From contig CAJQUW010003174.1 in the NCBI GenBank assembly GCA_907163375.1, positions 496,001-560,000 on the forward strand: 64,000 nt of DNA, written 5' to 3'. This DNA is from Prostheceraeus crozeri. Lineage: Eukaryota > Platyhelminthes > Polycladida > Euryleptidae. The position numbers were made by a program, and so were the translations under genes. Below, piece by piece: positions 17,162 to 28,317 of this stretch (position 1 is its first letter; every line of letters begins with the position of its first letter). Under the pieces are notes generated by a model. The model made no database searches. It worked only from the letters and a program-made list of their open reading frames with translations, and was not told where the DNA came from.

Positions 17162-17327
17162 TTCAATGAAATCAAGTTTAAGGTTGATACTTCAGTCAAA
17201 TAATACGTCTCAAATTTGGAATTCACTAGAGAGCAGTTCACTTGTACACCTCAAATATAGAATTCGCTAGAGAACACTTCACTTATACGTCTCAAAGACA
17301 GAGTGAAATGATACGGATGTCACTTTG

Positions 17328-17375
17328 CTTATATACTTTCATATTCATCATTCATTGGATGTTCATTCTGATTGG
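17328..17375 (-). promoter_or_regulatory. Right early promoter of the polymerase gene (likely bidirectional)
   Basis: On the minus strand, CCAAT at 17375-17371 and 17358-17354, then TATATAAG at 17335-17328. Gaps are 12 and 18 bases, the same as in the left early promoter. The gene at 17433 starts in the opposite direction, with TATA-like TGTATACT at 17382-17389, so the CCAAT pair probably serves both directions. Confidence 0.72.
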
Positions 17376-17432
17376 CTGCTTGTGTATACTTCAGAATTAG
17401 AAAACATTTCAAAGTCATTATTCACAGTCAAC

Positions 17433-17870
17433 ATGACAAGTCCTCCAACAACACCAAATACCGCAGTGGAGTTCTCCTCTCCATGTACATCAGCAAAGGT
17501 GCTCGTTACACCAAATGCACCAAGAAAGGCGAAGGTGGAGAAGACATACGATCTGGACAATATACGAAAGTTATCATTATCGGAGGATGATGAAGAGGAG
17601 TTGCCCGACCTAACAGGCATACGGTGGAAATATTTACAATATGACGCCGAAGGGGTGATGGAGATGACCAGCAAGTCGCACTTGCATCAAATATGGGAGT
17701 GGTACACCCCTAACTCCCAACCGCGAACCGTGGCGGAGTGGGCGTACATTGAGAAAGTGAGGCTCGCAGTGGAAGAACGATTGAAACAAGTGAACTGTTT
17801 TTGTGATCTATGTGAAGTCAGACTCTGGGACGATATTGACGATGAAGACCTTTTGAAATACATGCCATAA
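17433..17870 (+). CDS. Unknown acidic protein, 145 residues
   Basis: Starts at the ATG at 17433 (GTCAACATGACA). The first ~45 residues are Ser/Thr/Pro-rich and end in a basic stretch (PRKAKVEK); then an acidic run SEDDEEELPD at about 50-59; a Trp-rich middle (IRWKYLQYD, IWEWYTP, EWAYI) and a C-terminal CFCDLC pair followed by WDDIDDEDLL. Domain not recognised. The acidic patch and C-terminal degron- or activator-like segment would fit a regulatory protein made early, since the promoter is shared with the polymerase gene. Its TAA stop overlaps an AATAAA signal. It could be replaced by host-interaction genes in other elements, but that is a guess. Confidence 0.6.
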   Translation: MTSPPTTPNTAVEFSSPCTSAKVLVTPNAPRKAKVEKTYDLDNIRKLSLSEDDEEELPDLTGIRWKYLQYDAEGVMEMTSKSHLHQIWEWYTPNSQPRTVAEWAYIEKVRLAVEERLKQVNCFCDLCEVRLWDDIDDEDLLKYMP

Positions 17871-17882
17871 TAAATTTTTATT
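17869..17882. terminator. Back-to-back poly(A) signals
   Basis: Plus-strand AATAAA at 17869-17874 overlaps the stop of the 145-residue gene. Minus-strand AATAAA at 17882-17877 could serve the leftward coiled-coil gene, giving it a long 3' UTR of about 730 bases. Confidence 0.5.
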
Positions 17883-18615
17883 TCGTATTATCTTTGCTTT
17901 CATACTGACTTACTTGAATGGGGCTTCACTGGATGATTTAACCATGTATACTTTTTCATTTGGAAATAGTAGCACGCTTAGTCTAACTTGCAAATCTTAT
18001 AACATTTCATATGGACGATGATGATAGATAAAATAGTGTTAAATAAAATTAAGATAGCTTACATGATTCTGGGATAGCAATCGACTGCGATCCATGTGTA
18101 AAGAGCTTGTTAGACTACGGAAGAGAGAAGTGTGTTATGTTGCGTGTGGCGCGTGAGTGTCCTCCCATTTCATTCCATTCATCAATTCGTCTCATTGATA
18201 GAGACAGGTAGAACTCATGGTTCTCATAACGTATGCAATGGAAAGTTTTAGGCAACCTTCGACAGTTGGCTAAATGTCGCCCTGGCGCGAATGCATACTA
18301 CGTTGAGACAGAGGCAATCACTTGCAAACATGACGCAGAGAGGTTTAACAAGATTGACCATTGCCGAATGTCCCTTGCGGTATACATAGCTACGGGTTTC
18401 ACCGCCGCCCTTTACAGGAACGCCCGTCGAAAGGAAGTATTACACCGAACTTCATTTGCAACGTTCAAGTTGACTGATAGCAGATTCAACTTAATGATAG
18501 TATTCGCCAGTCCGAAGACTGCCCAGGGCAAACCGCGAGGAGGTTCTATCATGTCTTGCCCCATGGTGGCCCTTAAGAGAGCCGATGGTTCGTTCTCGGG
18601 GTGTGTGGTAGGGAC
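17883..18615. other. Stretch without a supported gene
   Basis: About 730 bases, probably the 3' untranslated region of the leftward coiled-coil gene. A rightward open frame at 18233-18718 runs through its second half and antisense to the last coding exon; it has no recognisable motif and no promoter or poly(A) signal, so I do not call it. Confidence 0.4.
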
Positions 18616-19788
18616 TCAGGCTTGCTGTTTCGACTGCGGCTCCGGCAACGGGGCGGGTGGTCGCTTCTCTTGGATGTCTGTAAAGAAAGAAGTAGTGAGT
18701 TATCATCTTACATTTTAATTTAGTCATTTTTACTTACAGATCTTCTCGGACGCTTCCTCATAAAGGAAATTCGAGATCGGATCACGATGATCGAAGGTGA
18801 AGTGTAGACACTCCACCCCTTTCTTCACCCGAGAGTAGCATTTCTCCCCTCTTCCACGCTCGTACAAGAGAGGAGTTTCTGCTACTCTCCCCTTTCTAAT
18901 AGGGATGTGCAGACGACTGGAACGCACCCTTCGATCGCGATCCACCAGCTGCGCCGAACGGTGCAGCTCGTGGTTCGTCTCGACAACCTTAGCCATCTGC
19001 ACACGGAGTCTCTCCACTTCCTCCTTCAACCTTCGTATCTCCTTCTCCCTACTTTCCCTCTCTGCTAGCAAAGCCTCTTCTCTGGCTTTCCCCTCGAGAG
19101 TCTTGAGCCTCTCCTGCTCCAACTCGCCATCCCGCTCGCTTAATCTCTCCTTCACCTTCTTCATCTCTCCGGCCACGTTCTTTAGGTCCTCATACTTTGC
19201 CTTGTATGAGAAGGCCTCCTCCTTCAACTTCTCCGCCTCTTTCTTTAATCTATCCCGTTCGGCGATCACCGGCGGGCGCTTGACAAAATTGCGACATTGT
19301 GTTGCAATTCCACTTGCAGTTACGGCTGTAGGGGTCTCGCGATCGAGGTCGACGTCCTCGATAAGTTGCGACTGTAGCTCTCCCTCCTCCTCCTCACTAT
19401 CGCTGCTGGTCAGCGAACTCTCGCTACTAAGCGAGGATACAGCGGCAATCGCTTCAATGGCGGATTGTAGCTCAGTGGCCTCAGTGGTGAAAAGTGAACT
19501 CCGTTCTTGCTCGTTGGCAGATTGTAGCTCCAAAGAACGGAGCTCAGTGGCGAAGAGTGAACTCCGTTCTTCTTCGCCTACTTCGCCTGTTTGACACTCG
19601 CTGTGTTGTGAGTGCCAATCCTCCAGCCGCTCACTTAAGCGACTGACTTTGTGGGCTCCGCAATAGTAGCGAGCGACCCCTATCTGTTTCTTGTTAGTAC
19701 AAGCGTGCTTCTTGAAGGCGTCAGCTCGGAATACCTTCCGGCATTGACACAGTTTGAAACTGGTCTTCATATTATTGTATTTCGGCAT
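18616..19788 (-). CDS. Coiled-coil protein with N-terminal zinc site, spliced
   Basis: Two coding exons on the minus strand: 19788-18738 and 18677-18616, with a 60-base intron (GTAAGT donor at 18737, TTTACAG acceptor ending at 18678); without splicing the frame ends at 18728-18730. Product about 370 residues. Residues ~13-32 have CQC..H.C spacing of a C2H2/BED-like zinc site and a second Cys/His cluster follows to ~65. Then a Ser/Glu-rich region with a duplicated ERSSLF-TE..ELQSA block, an acidic stretch (SDSEEEEGE), and a Lys/Glu/Arg coiled coil at ~175-280. Base composition is clearly more GC-rich than the core genes, suggesting separate origin. An upstream 5' exon near 20821 is likely. Function unknown; scaffold or host-interaction roles are possible. 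Confidence 0.65.
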
Positions 19789-19790
19789 TT

Positions 19791-20820
19791 CTGAAGCGAA
19801 AAAACGGAAAACAATGATTTTACACTTAGTGAGGAATGATAGATTTGAGTATAGTGAGTGGCACTCGATCCCGTCGACAGCCCGAAGGCCTTGTACTGAT
19901 CACTAGGGAAGTGAGAGATCTTCCCCGATACCCGCTATTTACAGCTGAAGACATCATTGTTACTGCCCCGAAGTGGTAACAGCAACGCCGAGTCAAAGGT
20001 AGTGAACAGTAGCTGGGATCTAACCCCTCAAAGCTGCCTTAGACTTAGTTAAATTTGAAATCTGATAGCAGATTTGAACTTAGCATACTTGAAAACCTTG
20101 AGGAAACATCCCAAGTTATTGCTTTGATCAGCTTGATAGCAAGCCGTAGAGTGCTTGATTCACCAGCGTTTTGCAATGGAGATGTTTAGAGGCCACCCAT
20201 GACAAGATAGCTAAGACTCAACCGATTGGCGTTCAAAGTGCTACGTTGAGAGCTGTGTCAAATGCCCAACATGAGTTGCCCCAGCGGTTACGGTCTCAAA
20301 TATGACACATTCCCTTGCCACACTTATCACTACGGCATCGTCCGCCGTCCCGAAGGAACACCCTGTCAGTGGAATATTACAGCAAAACTCTCCGTGTCTT
20401 GCTCGCTTTCAGTGAAAAGCCGCTTATAGCATGAGAAGACTGGCTCAGACATCATTAAAAATGCTTTCATTGACTTCAGCAGGGTCGAAAACCCCAGAAA
20501 ACCTCCAAAACTAGTGAATTTAAATTTTTCAACTTTTTAGCACTACTAATGAAATTTTATAAGTAGTCCATCACTTAGGGCAGGTCAATAGCGACCGAAC
20601 CTTTTTTGAATCAAGTCAAACGGACTTGTAGAAGCAAAGTTACAAGCCTTTAAAGTTTTGGAGTCTTTTATGGCCTGGAGACGAAGGCCATCTCCTGGCG
20701 AACCTCTAAGTCTGACGCCTTAGCTGATATCAGCAATGAAATTTTCTAAGTCGGTTTCTTACAGAAACTCGGGATTTGGAATGTCCGAAGCTATCATCGG
20801 AGCTCAGAGAGACGACTTAC
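19791..20820 (-). other. Predicted 5' UTR intron of the coiled-coil gene; no gene seen
   Basis: Between a minus-strand donor AACG|GTAAGTCG at 20821/20820 and the acceptor TTTTTTCGCTTCAG ending at 19791, two bases before the ATG. I see no coding frame with recognisable features in this 1-kb stretch, which has intermediate GC content. Confidence 0.45.
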
Positions 20821-20901
20821 CGTTGGCAATCTCTCGTCTGAATGACAAGTCTCTGTCGGTTCCCAGCTTATATAGTGTGTGGCGATCAGCTGATGACGTA
20901 A
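20821..20901 (-). promoter_or_regulatory. Promoter of the coiled-coil gene next to the right inverted repeat
   Basis: Minus-strand TATATAAG at 20874-20867, an upstream CRE-like TTACGTCA at 20901-20894 and an E-box CAGCTG at 20892-20887. A splice donor GTAAGT follows at 20820, giving a very short noncoding first exon. No CCAAT pair is present, unlike the two early promoters. Confidence 0.5.
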
Positions 20902-20946
20902 TACCCATCATCCAAACACTAAAAATCCCGTCTATCTCCGGTTCTA

Positions 20947-23900
20947 GTGCTCCGATTGAGCTGGAAATACACCATTTCTATGTAGAATTTGACGCTAAAT
21001 CCGAATCTGGCCTCCGTTTTCCCATCCGAGCCTTCGTTTTGGTGCTACAGCCCAAAACGTCCCAAATTCTAACTCTGTCGTTTTTCGACAATGTCCCAAA
21101 ATCTTAAATGGCGTCTCACATCTAAACGAAGACAGATAGGAACAAGCCGATTCTTTCACTGAATTTGTCTCACTCTTAGCTTTCAAACGAGCTATGTCAC
21201 GACAAAATCCGTCCACTGGAAGCCAAAATCGAAGCAAGCTGTCCAGAGGGGGGGGACGTCAGCGAAACTTTTTCTCTCCGATTGACTTGAAACTCACCAT
21301 ACAGATAGAGAATTTCACGCTGATTCCAAATCTGAAATCCGTTTTCCCATCCGAGCCTTCGTTTTGGCGCTACAGCCCAAAACGTCCCAAATTCTAACTC
21401 TGTCGTTTTTCGACAATGTCCCAAAATCTTAAATGGCGTCTCACATCTAAACGAAGACAGATAGGAACAAGCCGATTCTTTCACTGAATTTGTCTCACTC
21501 TTAGCTTTCAAACGAGCTATAGCACGACAAAATCCGTCCACTGGAAGCCAAAATCGAAGCAAGCTGTCCAGAGGGGGGGGGAGTCAGCGAAAATTTTTTC
21601 TCTCCGATTGAGCTGGAAATATACCATTTCCATGTAGAATTTGACGCTGAATCCGAATCTGGCCTCCGTTTTCCCATCCGATGCTTCGTTTTGGCTCTAC
21701 AGTAGGCAGCCATCGCAAAAATTCTAACTCTGTCATTTTTTCGAAAAATGTTGAAAATTTTTTCTCGCCGATTGCCTTGAAACTCACCATACAGATAGAG
21801 AATTTCACGCTGATTCCAAATCTGAAATCCGTTTTCCCATCCGAGCCTTCGTTTTGGCGCTACAGCCCAAAACGTCCCAAATTCTAACTCTGTCGTTTTT
21901 CGCCAATGTCCCAAAATCTTAAATGGCGTCTCACATCTAAACGAAGACAGATAGGAACAAGCCGATTCTTTCACTGAATTTGTCTCACTCTTAGCTTTCA
22001 AACGAGCTATGTCACGACAAAATCCGTCCACTGGAAGCCAAAATCGAAGCAAGCTGTCCAGAGGGGGGGGGACGTCAGCGAAACTTTTTCTCGCCGATTG
22101 ACTTGAAACTCACCATACAGATAGAGAATTTCACGCTGATTCCAAATCTGAAATCCGTTTTCCCATCCGAGCCTTCGTTTTGGCGCTACAGCCCAAAACG
22201 TCCCAAATTCTAACTCTGTCGTTTTTCGACAATGTCCCAAAATCTTAAATGGCGTCTCACATCTAAACGAAGACAGATAGGAACAAGCCGATTCTTTCAC
22301 TGAATTTGTCTCACTCTTAGCTTTCAAACGAGCTATGGCACGACAAAATCCGTCCACTGGAAGCCAAAATCGAAGCAAGCTGTCCAGAGGGGGGGGGAGT
22401 CAGCGAAAATTTTTTCTCTCCGATTGAGCTGGAAATATACCATTTCCATGTAGAATTTGACGCTGAATCCGAATCTGGCCTCCGTTTTCCCATCCGATGC
22501 TTCGTTTTGGCTCTACAGTAGGCAGCCATCGCAAAAATTCTAACTCTGTCTTTTTTTCGAAAAATGTTGAAAATTTTTTCTCGCCGATTGCCTTGAAACT
22601 CACCATACAGATAGAGAATTTCACGCTGATTCCAAATCTGAAATCCGTTTTCCCATCCGAGCCTTCGTTTTGGCGCTACAGCCCAAAACGTCCCAAATTC
22701 TAACTCTGTCGTTTTTCGACAATGTCCCAAAATCTTAAATGGCGTCTCACATCTAAACGAAGACAGATAGGAACAAGCCGATTCTTTCACTGAATTTGTC
22801 TCACTCTTAGCTTTCAAACGAGCTATGGCACGACAAAATCCGTCCACTGGAAGCCAAAATCGAAGCTAGCTCTCCCGAGGGGGGGACGTCAGCGAAATTT
22901 TTTCTCTCCGATTGACTTGAAACTCACCATGCCGATAGAGAATTTCACGCTGATTCCAAATCTGAAATCCGTTTTCCCATCCGAGCCTTCGTTTTGGCGC
23001 TACAGCCCAAAACGTCCCAAATTCTAACTCTGTCGTTTTTCGACAATGTCCCAAAATCTTAAATGGCGTCTCACATCTAAACGAAGACAGATAGGAACAA
23101 GCCGATTCTTTCACTGAATTTGTCTCACTCTTAGCTTTCAAACGAGCTATGGCACGACAAAATCCGTCCACTGGAAGCCAAAATCGAAGCAAGCTGTCCA
23201 GAGGGGGGGGGAGTCAGCGAAAATTTTTTCTCTCCGATTGAGCTGGAAATATACCATTTCCATGTAGAATTTGACGCTGAATCCGAATCTGGCCTCCGTT
23301 TTCCCATCCGATGCTTCGTTTTGGCTGTACAGTAGGCAGCCATCGCAAAAATTCTAACTCTGTCATTTTTTCGAAAAATGTTGAAAATTTTTTCTCGCCG
23401 ATTGCCTTGAAACTCACCATACAGATAAAGAATTTCACGCTGATTCCAAATCTGAAATCCGTTTTCCCATCCGAGCCTTCGTTTTGAAGCTACAGCCCAA
23501 AACGTCCCAAATTCTAACTCTGTCGTTTTTTCACCAATGTCCCAAAATCTTAAATGGCGTCTCACATCTAAACGAAGACAGATAGGAACAAGCCGATTCT
23601 TTCACTGAATTTGTCTCACTCTTAGCTTTCAAACGAGCTATGGCACGACAAAATCCGTCCACTGGAAGCCAAAATCGAAGCAAGCTGTCCAGGGGGGGGG
23701 GAGTCAGCGAAAATTTTTTCTCTCCGATGGCGTTCAAATTCACCATACCGATGCAGAATTTCACGCTGAATCCGAATCTGGCCTCCGTTTTCTCATCCGA
23801 TGCTTCGTTTGGGCGCTACACACCAAAACGTGCCAAATTTTAACTCTGCCAAAATTTTGAAGAAACATTTTTTCTCGCCGATTGACTTCAAATTCACCAT

Positions 23901-23950
23901 ACCGATGCGGAATTTTACGCTGATCACGAATCTAAAGTCCGTTTCACCAT
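20947..23950 (-). repeat. Right terminal inverted repeat: 815-base higher-order tandem array
   Basis: The marker CTTTCAAACGAGCT recurs with its TTT at 21181, 21506, 21996, 22322, 22812, 23136 and 23627: spacings 325, 490, 326, 490, 324, 491. Short and long units alternate strictly, giving three 815-base composite repeats. Copies are nearly identical. Each unit has a G8-10 run followed by (A)CGTCAGCG or AGTCAGCG. Reverse complement of the left array. The array's inner end extends about 50 bases further than the left one. Small open frames are repeated by-products. Confidence 0.92.
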
Positions 23951-23955
23951 TCCAT

Positions 23956-24032
23956 CACGCCAACCTAGACGGTCGCCCACGTCAACCTAGACGGTCGCCC
24001 ACGTCAACCTAGGCGGTCGGCCACGTCAACCC
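23956..24032 (+). repeat. 22-base tandem repeat near the right tip
   Basis: Three and a half copies of a 22-base unit beginning CACG(C/T)CAACCTAGACGGTCG, at 23956, 23978, 24000 and 24022. Confidence 0.85.
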
Positions 24033-24076
24033 ATACGAGACCAACACATCCGAGTCTCACACTCTGTCGTTTTCGA

Positions 24077-24213
24077 GGGGGGGGGAGGGGGAGGGGGGGG
24101 AGTCAGCGAACATGTTGTCAACGGGAACCCACCTGGCCGGCACACCACGACAGACCACAACCTCTGTCGTTCCAGAGGGGGGAGGGGGAGGGGAGGGGGA
24201 GGGGAGGGGGGGG
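24077..24213 (+). repeat. Long G-tracts, potential G-quadruplexes
   Basis: Two blocks of G4-G9 runs separated by single A (24077-24100 and 24177-24213), each followed by AGTCAGCG or ACGTCAGCG, the same boundary sequence found after the G-run in every terminal-repeat unit. Confidence 0.75.
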
Positions 24214-24249
24214 ACGTCAGCGATGGCGGCCATCTTGCGCTATCCAGAA

Positions 24250-24275
24250 GTGGAGTTTTACTTACTACTGATAGG
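24250..24275. other. Predicted right end of the element
   Basis: The outward end read on the minus strand begins AGTAGTAAGTAAAACTCC from 24269. A six-base target duplication would start at 24270 (GATAGG). Placement rests on the AG terminus rule and on loss of repeat similarity; the left end needed for proof is outside the window. Confidence 0.45.
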
Positions 24276-27200
24276 GTCGAACCTAAGACTTTTGAAATAG
24301 GCACACTCTGCATTCTTGTGAACGATAAGCACGAAAGAAATGAGAGTGGATAAATGAAAACTCGGCCACATGGAAGAAAGGCTCCGTGCCTAATGTGCTT
24401 CCGAGCATGAACAAGGATCGTTAATTTTTTTATTTGTAGAGAGCGTGTATTAACTAAAGTGATATTCCTTTGTTGTTGAAAAGTCGAGGACGAATCCGAA
24501 TTGATGCCGAATCCAAAGTTTACTCCCGCCTAATATCAGTTGCCGCAATAGGTTTTTTAATTCATGCTCTTGCATTTCCTCTAGTTTCAACTTATGAGGC
24601 CAAATAACCTGAAGCATATTGTGTCTCAGTGACATGTACATGTATTTGTTGAGATCGACATAATTTTTGCTTGGAGGGGAGTTTGGGCGACTTATTGTCG
24701 CATTTTTACTGTGATCATCCGACACGCTCGACTTACGTTTTCGCGACTTTCATTTTTAGCGCTTCATTTGGTTGATTTTGGTTCACTAGAACGTCTTATT
24801 CATGCTTTATTTTGAAAGTAACCAACTTTTCTTCTGAAAATGAAGATGGTTTGGCTTTTATGGCTACCAGACAGCACTCACCTGGAAGCGGTCGCCTGAA
24901 TGATTTGTTACCCATTGTCTTACATACTGGAACTTCTCATATTAAGCTTGTTTTTTAATTCTACTTACAGATGTCCTGGACAATAGTAGCTCTGAAACAC
25001 CCCAAACATAAGGGATGATTCGTAACTGCGATCAAAACTTACAGGGTTTAATACTGGACGAGGCAACATGCAATCAACACTGCCGCGTCCAGTATTAGCT
25101 CCTGTCAACTTTGATCGCAGTACAACGATCCATTATGTTCGGGTTGTTTCAGAGAGTATTTACAGAGTTTTATCTATGATTTTAACATTCGTGTTTATTT
25201 TAAACCACTTTGTAAATTATATTCTTTTTTTCGCATTTCTAAAGATCCTGACTCGTCTGAGTTGACTAGTGCAATTGTTTACCAATTAAATTGTCTTGAC
25301 TGTGACTTTGTTTATAGTATGTCAGACGAAGAATAGTTTGAAGTCTCATGTTTCCCAACATAGTGCCGTTTTGCTACAACTGAATAAGTCCGCACCTACG
25401 GAGCACTCCATCAATTCCTCTCATCACATCGACTGGACCAACCCTACTATACTGCATCGACAGTCTGATTGGAGAAGAAAGTTGCTTTTAGAAGCATGGT
25501 GCCAAGTACAAGACGTTGATATGTGATCACAATTCCACTGTATCACTGACTGTCTAATTTTTCATTTCATCGCATGTACCTGGCGATGCTGGCCACTCGG
25601 CTGGTGAAAATTTGTGCCTTTTAATAAACACATATTTGGGTTGAACTTTAATTCTTCGCAATAATGGGAAGGACTTTTCTCCTTGCTGTGTCGTGACTGC
25701 GTCACTACTTCGTTTTCAACGTCATTATTCATCTTAACAACGAAGTCATTCACCGATTATCATTGGCTGTTCATTGACTTGATAGAAACGCTTGGGATTC
25801 TCATTACATTAAATGAGTGTTGAAATTTCAAAGCCCCAAAGGAATGCACGGATCAATGCATCGGCTGCACAGTGAAAGGATGTACACCGAACATGACTAA
25901 TGCCGCTGGTGTGGAAAATATTCGTTCACCGGAGATATTCGCCTTTGGAATCCTTTAAAGCTTTAAATCTACTCGTATGTCAGAACATGTTCACATTTAC
26001 GTAAATAGAAATTTAGGGGAACGTTTCCGGACAATCATGGATGCGAAAATGTTGGAGAAAATGAAAATGATTGCACCAATCAATCATCTTATATTCAAAA
26101 AGTTACTTCGGATGTCATTGTTTCTATATATCTCTTGCTTCTGCCATTCTACTTTCAATCTAGGCTATATGCACGTGCAATATCTAGCAAGTTGTTACAT
26201 TTTATGCTTTTCATAGAGTAGTCATTATCCTACATTTATAACTGCTCGACAAACAATGATGGTATTTGGAAATGTAGTTATTAAAAATTGAATTATCAGA
26301 ATTGTGTTAGCTAAATATATGTATATGGATAAATGAAAATTGCGATAGTTGTGGAATAGAAGTAAAAATTCACTTTACTTGCTTATACAATATAGTCTAT
26401 TTTAGGAATATCTCTTGATCATGTATGCCCGACCAACATGACATATTTAGTATTCTGAGCAATTTGGTAATAGAATGAAGGGCAGAAAGCTCATCTAATG
26501 AAGATGAGCAGGATTCCGAGTCCGATGATGAGGAGGGTGGAAACAGTGAGAACTGCTTTTCGTGACATCGATCTTCTCTACGTACCTGCTTTATTGCTAT
26601 TGTCAACGTTAACGCGCGTTAACTATTGTTAACGCGTGAAACATGCATCCCCTGATGACAGCTCGTCTCAATGGGACCGCATCATGTTAACTGTCATGTA
26701 CCAAGTTCATTATATCGGTAGATGTCTGTGACCAATGCGATTTCTGTCGAATATAATCTATATTCTAGGTATTCTAGTTTCACGACATAACGCAAATGCA
26801 TTTGGATCAATAAAATATACGCAAGAATTAAAGCCCAGTCGGTGGAGTGATAAACGTTGGCAAGACGCAAAGCACTGTCGGAGAGGATGGAAAACGTTGA
26901 CAGGACTCAAAGTGCAGTAGGAGAAAATCATAGCCGTTGTCAAGTTTCAAGGCACTGTCAGTGAGGATGATTTTGATCCAAATTGATGTTTGATTCATGA
27001 AGAGGAAATCGATTAAGTGTCACATGTTGGTTTGCACGATCATTTATTGCTTCACTGCTACCACTTCTACATGCAGGAACACAGCATACCGTCATTTCCG
27101 GTTGTGAGCACTCGCTGCCTGAGACAGAAGCGACCCGAGTGAAGATTTCGGTGCAGGAACTATTAGCAAGTGTGTTGACTAGCTGACACCGTCCTTCCCA

Positions 27201-28317
27201 CATAGGAGAGTCTTATATAGTAGAGCTTTAGTAAAGTCTTAGCTGGGAACATAAAGATTTATTCAGATCGTGTAATCCGACAAAACCAGCTGCATAATGA
27301 CTCTCTGAATTACCCTCGTGTCGCATGATTTATTGTTAGTGATATTTCGTCATATTAATACTAGAGAGACGACGTTTTGCTACTCTGCAATCAATGAGTT
27401 CGATCCAATTTTATAGTAATCAAACACAAATCAAAGCTTTCTCAATGAAAATTTGTATCAAGTGAAGTGAAGCCAACCGGTACTGCATCATCCCGTTCCT
27501 CGTCACTCAGATTCTTTTTTAGACCTCTACATTACATGGGAGTATCCTTCAGTCATTCATCAGAACATGTCATTTTACACGTACCATCGTGCTTGTTCTC
27601 TTTCCAATGTAGAAATATTCGATCATTTCAATTGATCCGTTTCGTAAGAGTTTCGCTAGTCCCCTCCATTTCGTGAAGAATTGAGATGAGAGGTGAGTTA
27701 GACGGTGCATTTACCTTTACCAGATGACGTACCAGATTTAGCATGTTTGCTCTCATGAACATTTTCATTTTTGTTCCTGCGTACTCAATGCTGTCCTCAA
27801 AGTCTGTGAACCTTTGAAGCTTGAATGAAGCGTGTACTATGAAAAAGATGTCACGTCAGATATGAACTTGTGTGCTACACAAAGCGTCAATACCTCCCCA
27901 TAGGCTTCAAAGGTAGTAAAATTGACCAATTTTGATTGAACAATGTAACAATTTGCTAGCCCACAGGGCCAAAGAATCGACGTTGTCACGGCGGCGATCT
28001 TAGTGGATTTTAAAGATAAGTTTTCGTTCACTGTTAGAGGCAGAGCTCGAAGCGGCCCGGGCATTGGGCCCAAGGAGTCGATTGGAGAGCCAGTTCAACT
28101 TTTATCATAACAGCTGCAGCAATAAGCCAATTACAGCCGTCGATAAAGAAATTGGAAAGACATAAAGAAAAGGTGTAAAACACAAGTGCTTAAGTTCAAG
28201 TCATTCGACAAAGCAGAAAGGACAACGCCAAAAGGAAGCGGTGCCATTCACAAAGAGATTCTCATTGCACATACAATTTGCTAAATCACAACATCTTGGT
28301 ATGAAATCTTGCTTTCG
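24276..28317. other. Host DNA, no gene recognised
   Basis: AT-rich host sequence. Contains one ~170-base inverted repeat (24988-25157), a short palindrome GTTAACGCGCGTTAAC near 26606, and scattered open frames under 100 codons without recognisable domains. The minus-strand frame at 24450-24725 (91 codons) has no identifiable motif. Confidence 0.5.
24988..25157. repeat. MITE-like inverted repeat
   Basis: Arms of about 70 bases starting CTCTGAAACA and containing CTGCGATCAAA and TAATACTGGACG, inverted around a ~25-base centre. Confidence 0.7.

Larger units (their letters stand above)
1..24269. mobile_element. Polinton/Maverick element, left end cut by the window
   Basis: Large self-synthesising, virus-like DNA transposon. 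The diagnostic Polinton set is present: protein-primed family B DNA polymerase, retrovirus-type integrase with chromodomain, FtsK/HerA packaging ATPase, adenain-like cysteine protease and a capsid protein of the F54H12.2-like family, all inside long inverted repeats. The right inverted repeat is about 3.3 kb; only about 1 kb of the left one is in the window, so the whole element is at least 24.3 kb and perhaps 26-27 kb if the left repeat is as long. The right terminus is placed at 24269 because the outward sequence read on the minus strand starts AGTAGTAAG, and Polinton ends typically begin AG. The flanking target duplication cannot be tested because the left end is missing. Confidence 0.93.

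Noticed and set aside
18233..18718. 161-codon rightward frame
   Set aside because: Antisense to the last exon and intron of the coiled-coil gene, no motif, no promoter or poly(A) signal.
20736..21107. 123-codon rightward frame
   Set aside because: Runs from the promoter region of the coiled-coil gene into the terminal repeat on the opposite strand; no coding signature.
21197..23565. Open frames of 120-183 codons inside the terminal repeat arrays
   Set aside because: They recur because the repeat recurs, occur on both strands, and units of 325 or 490 bases are not multiples of three, so frames are not kept between units.
23956..24032. 22-base repeats as a CRISPR array
   Set aside because: Units are directly adjacent with no spacers, inside a transposon end.
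24450..24725. 91-codon minus-strand frame next to the element
   Set aside because: No motif; could be a host exon but nothing in the sequence supports it.
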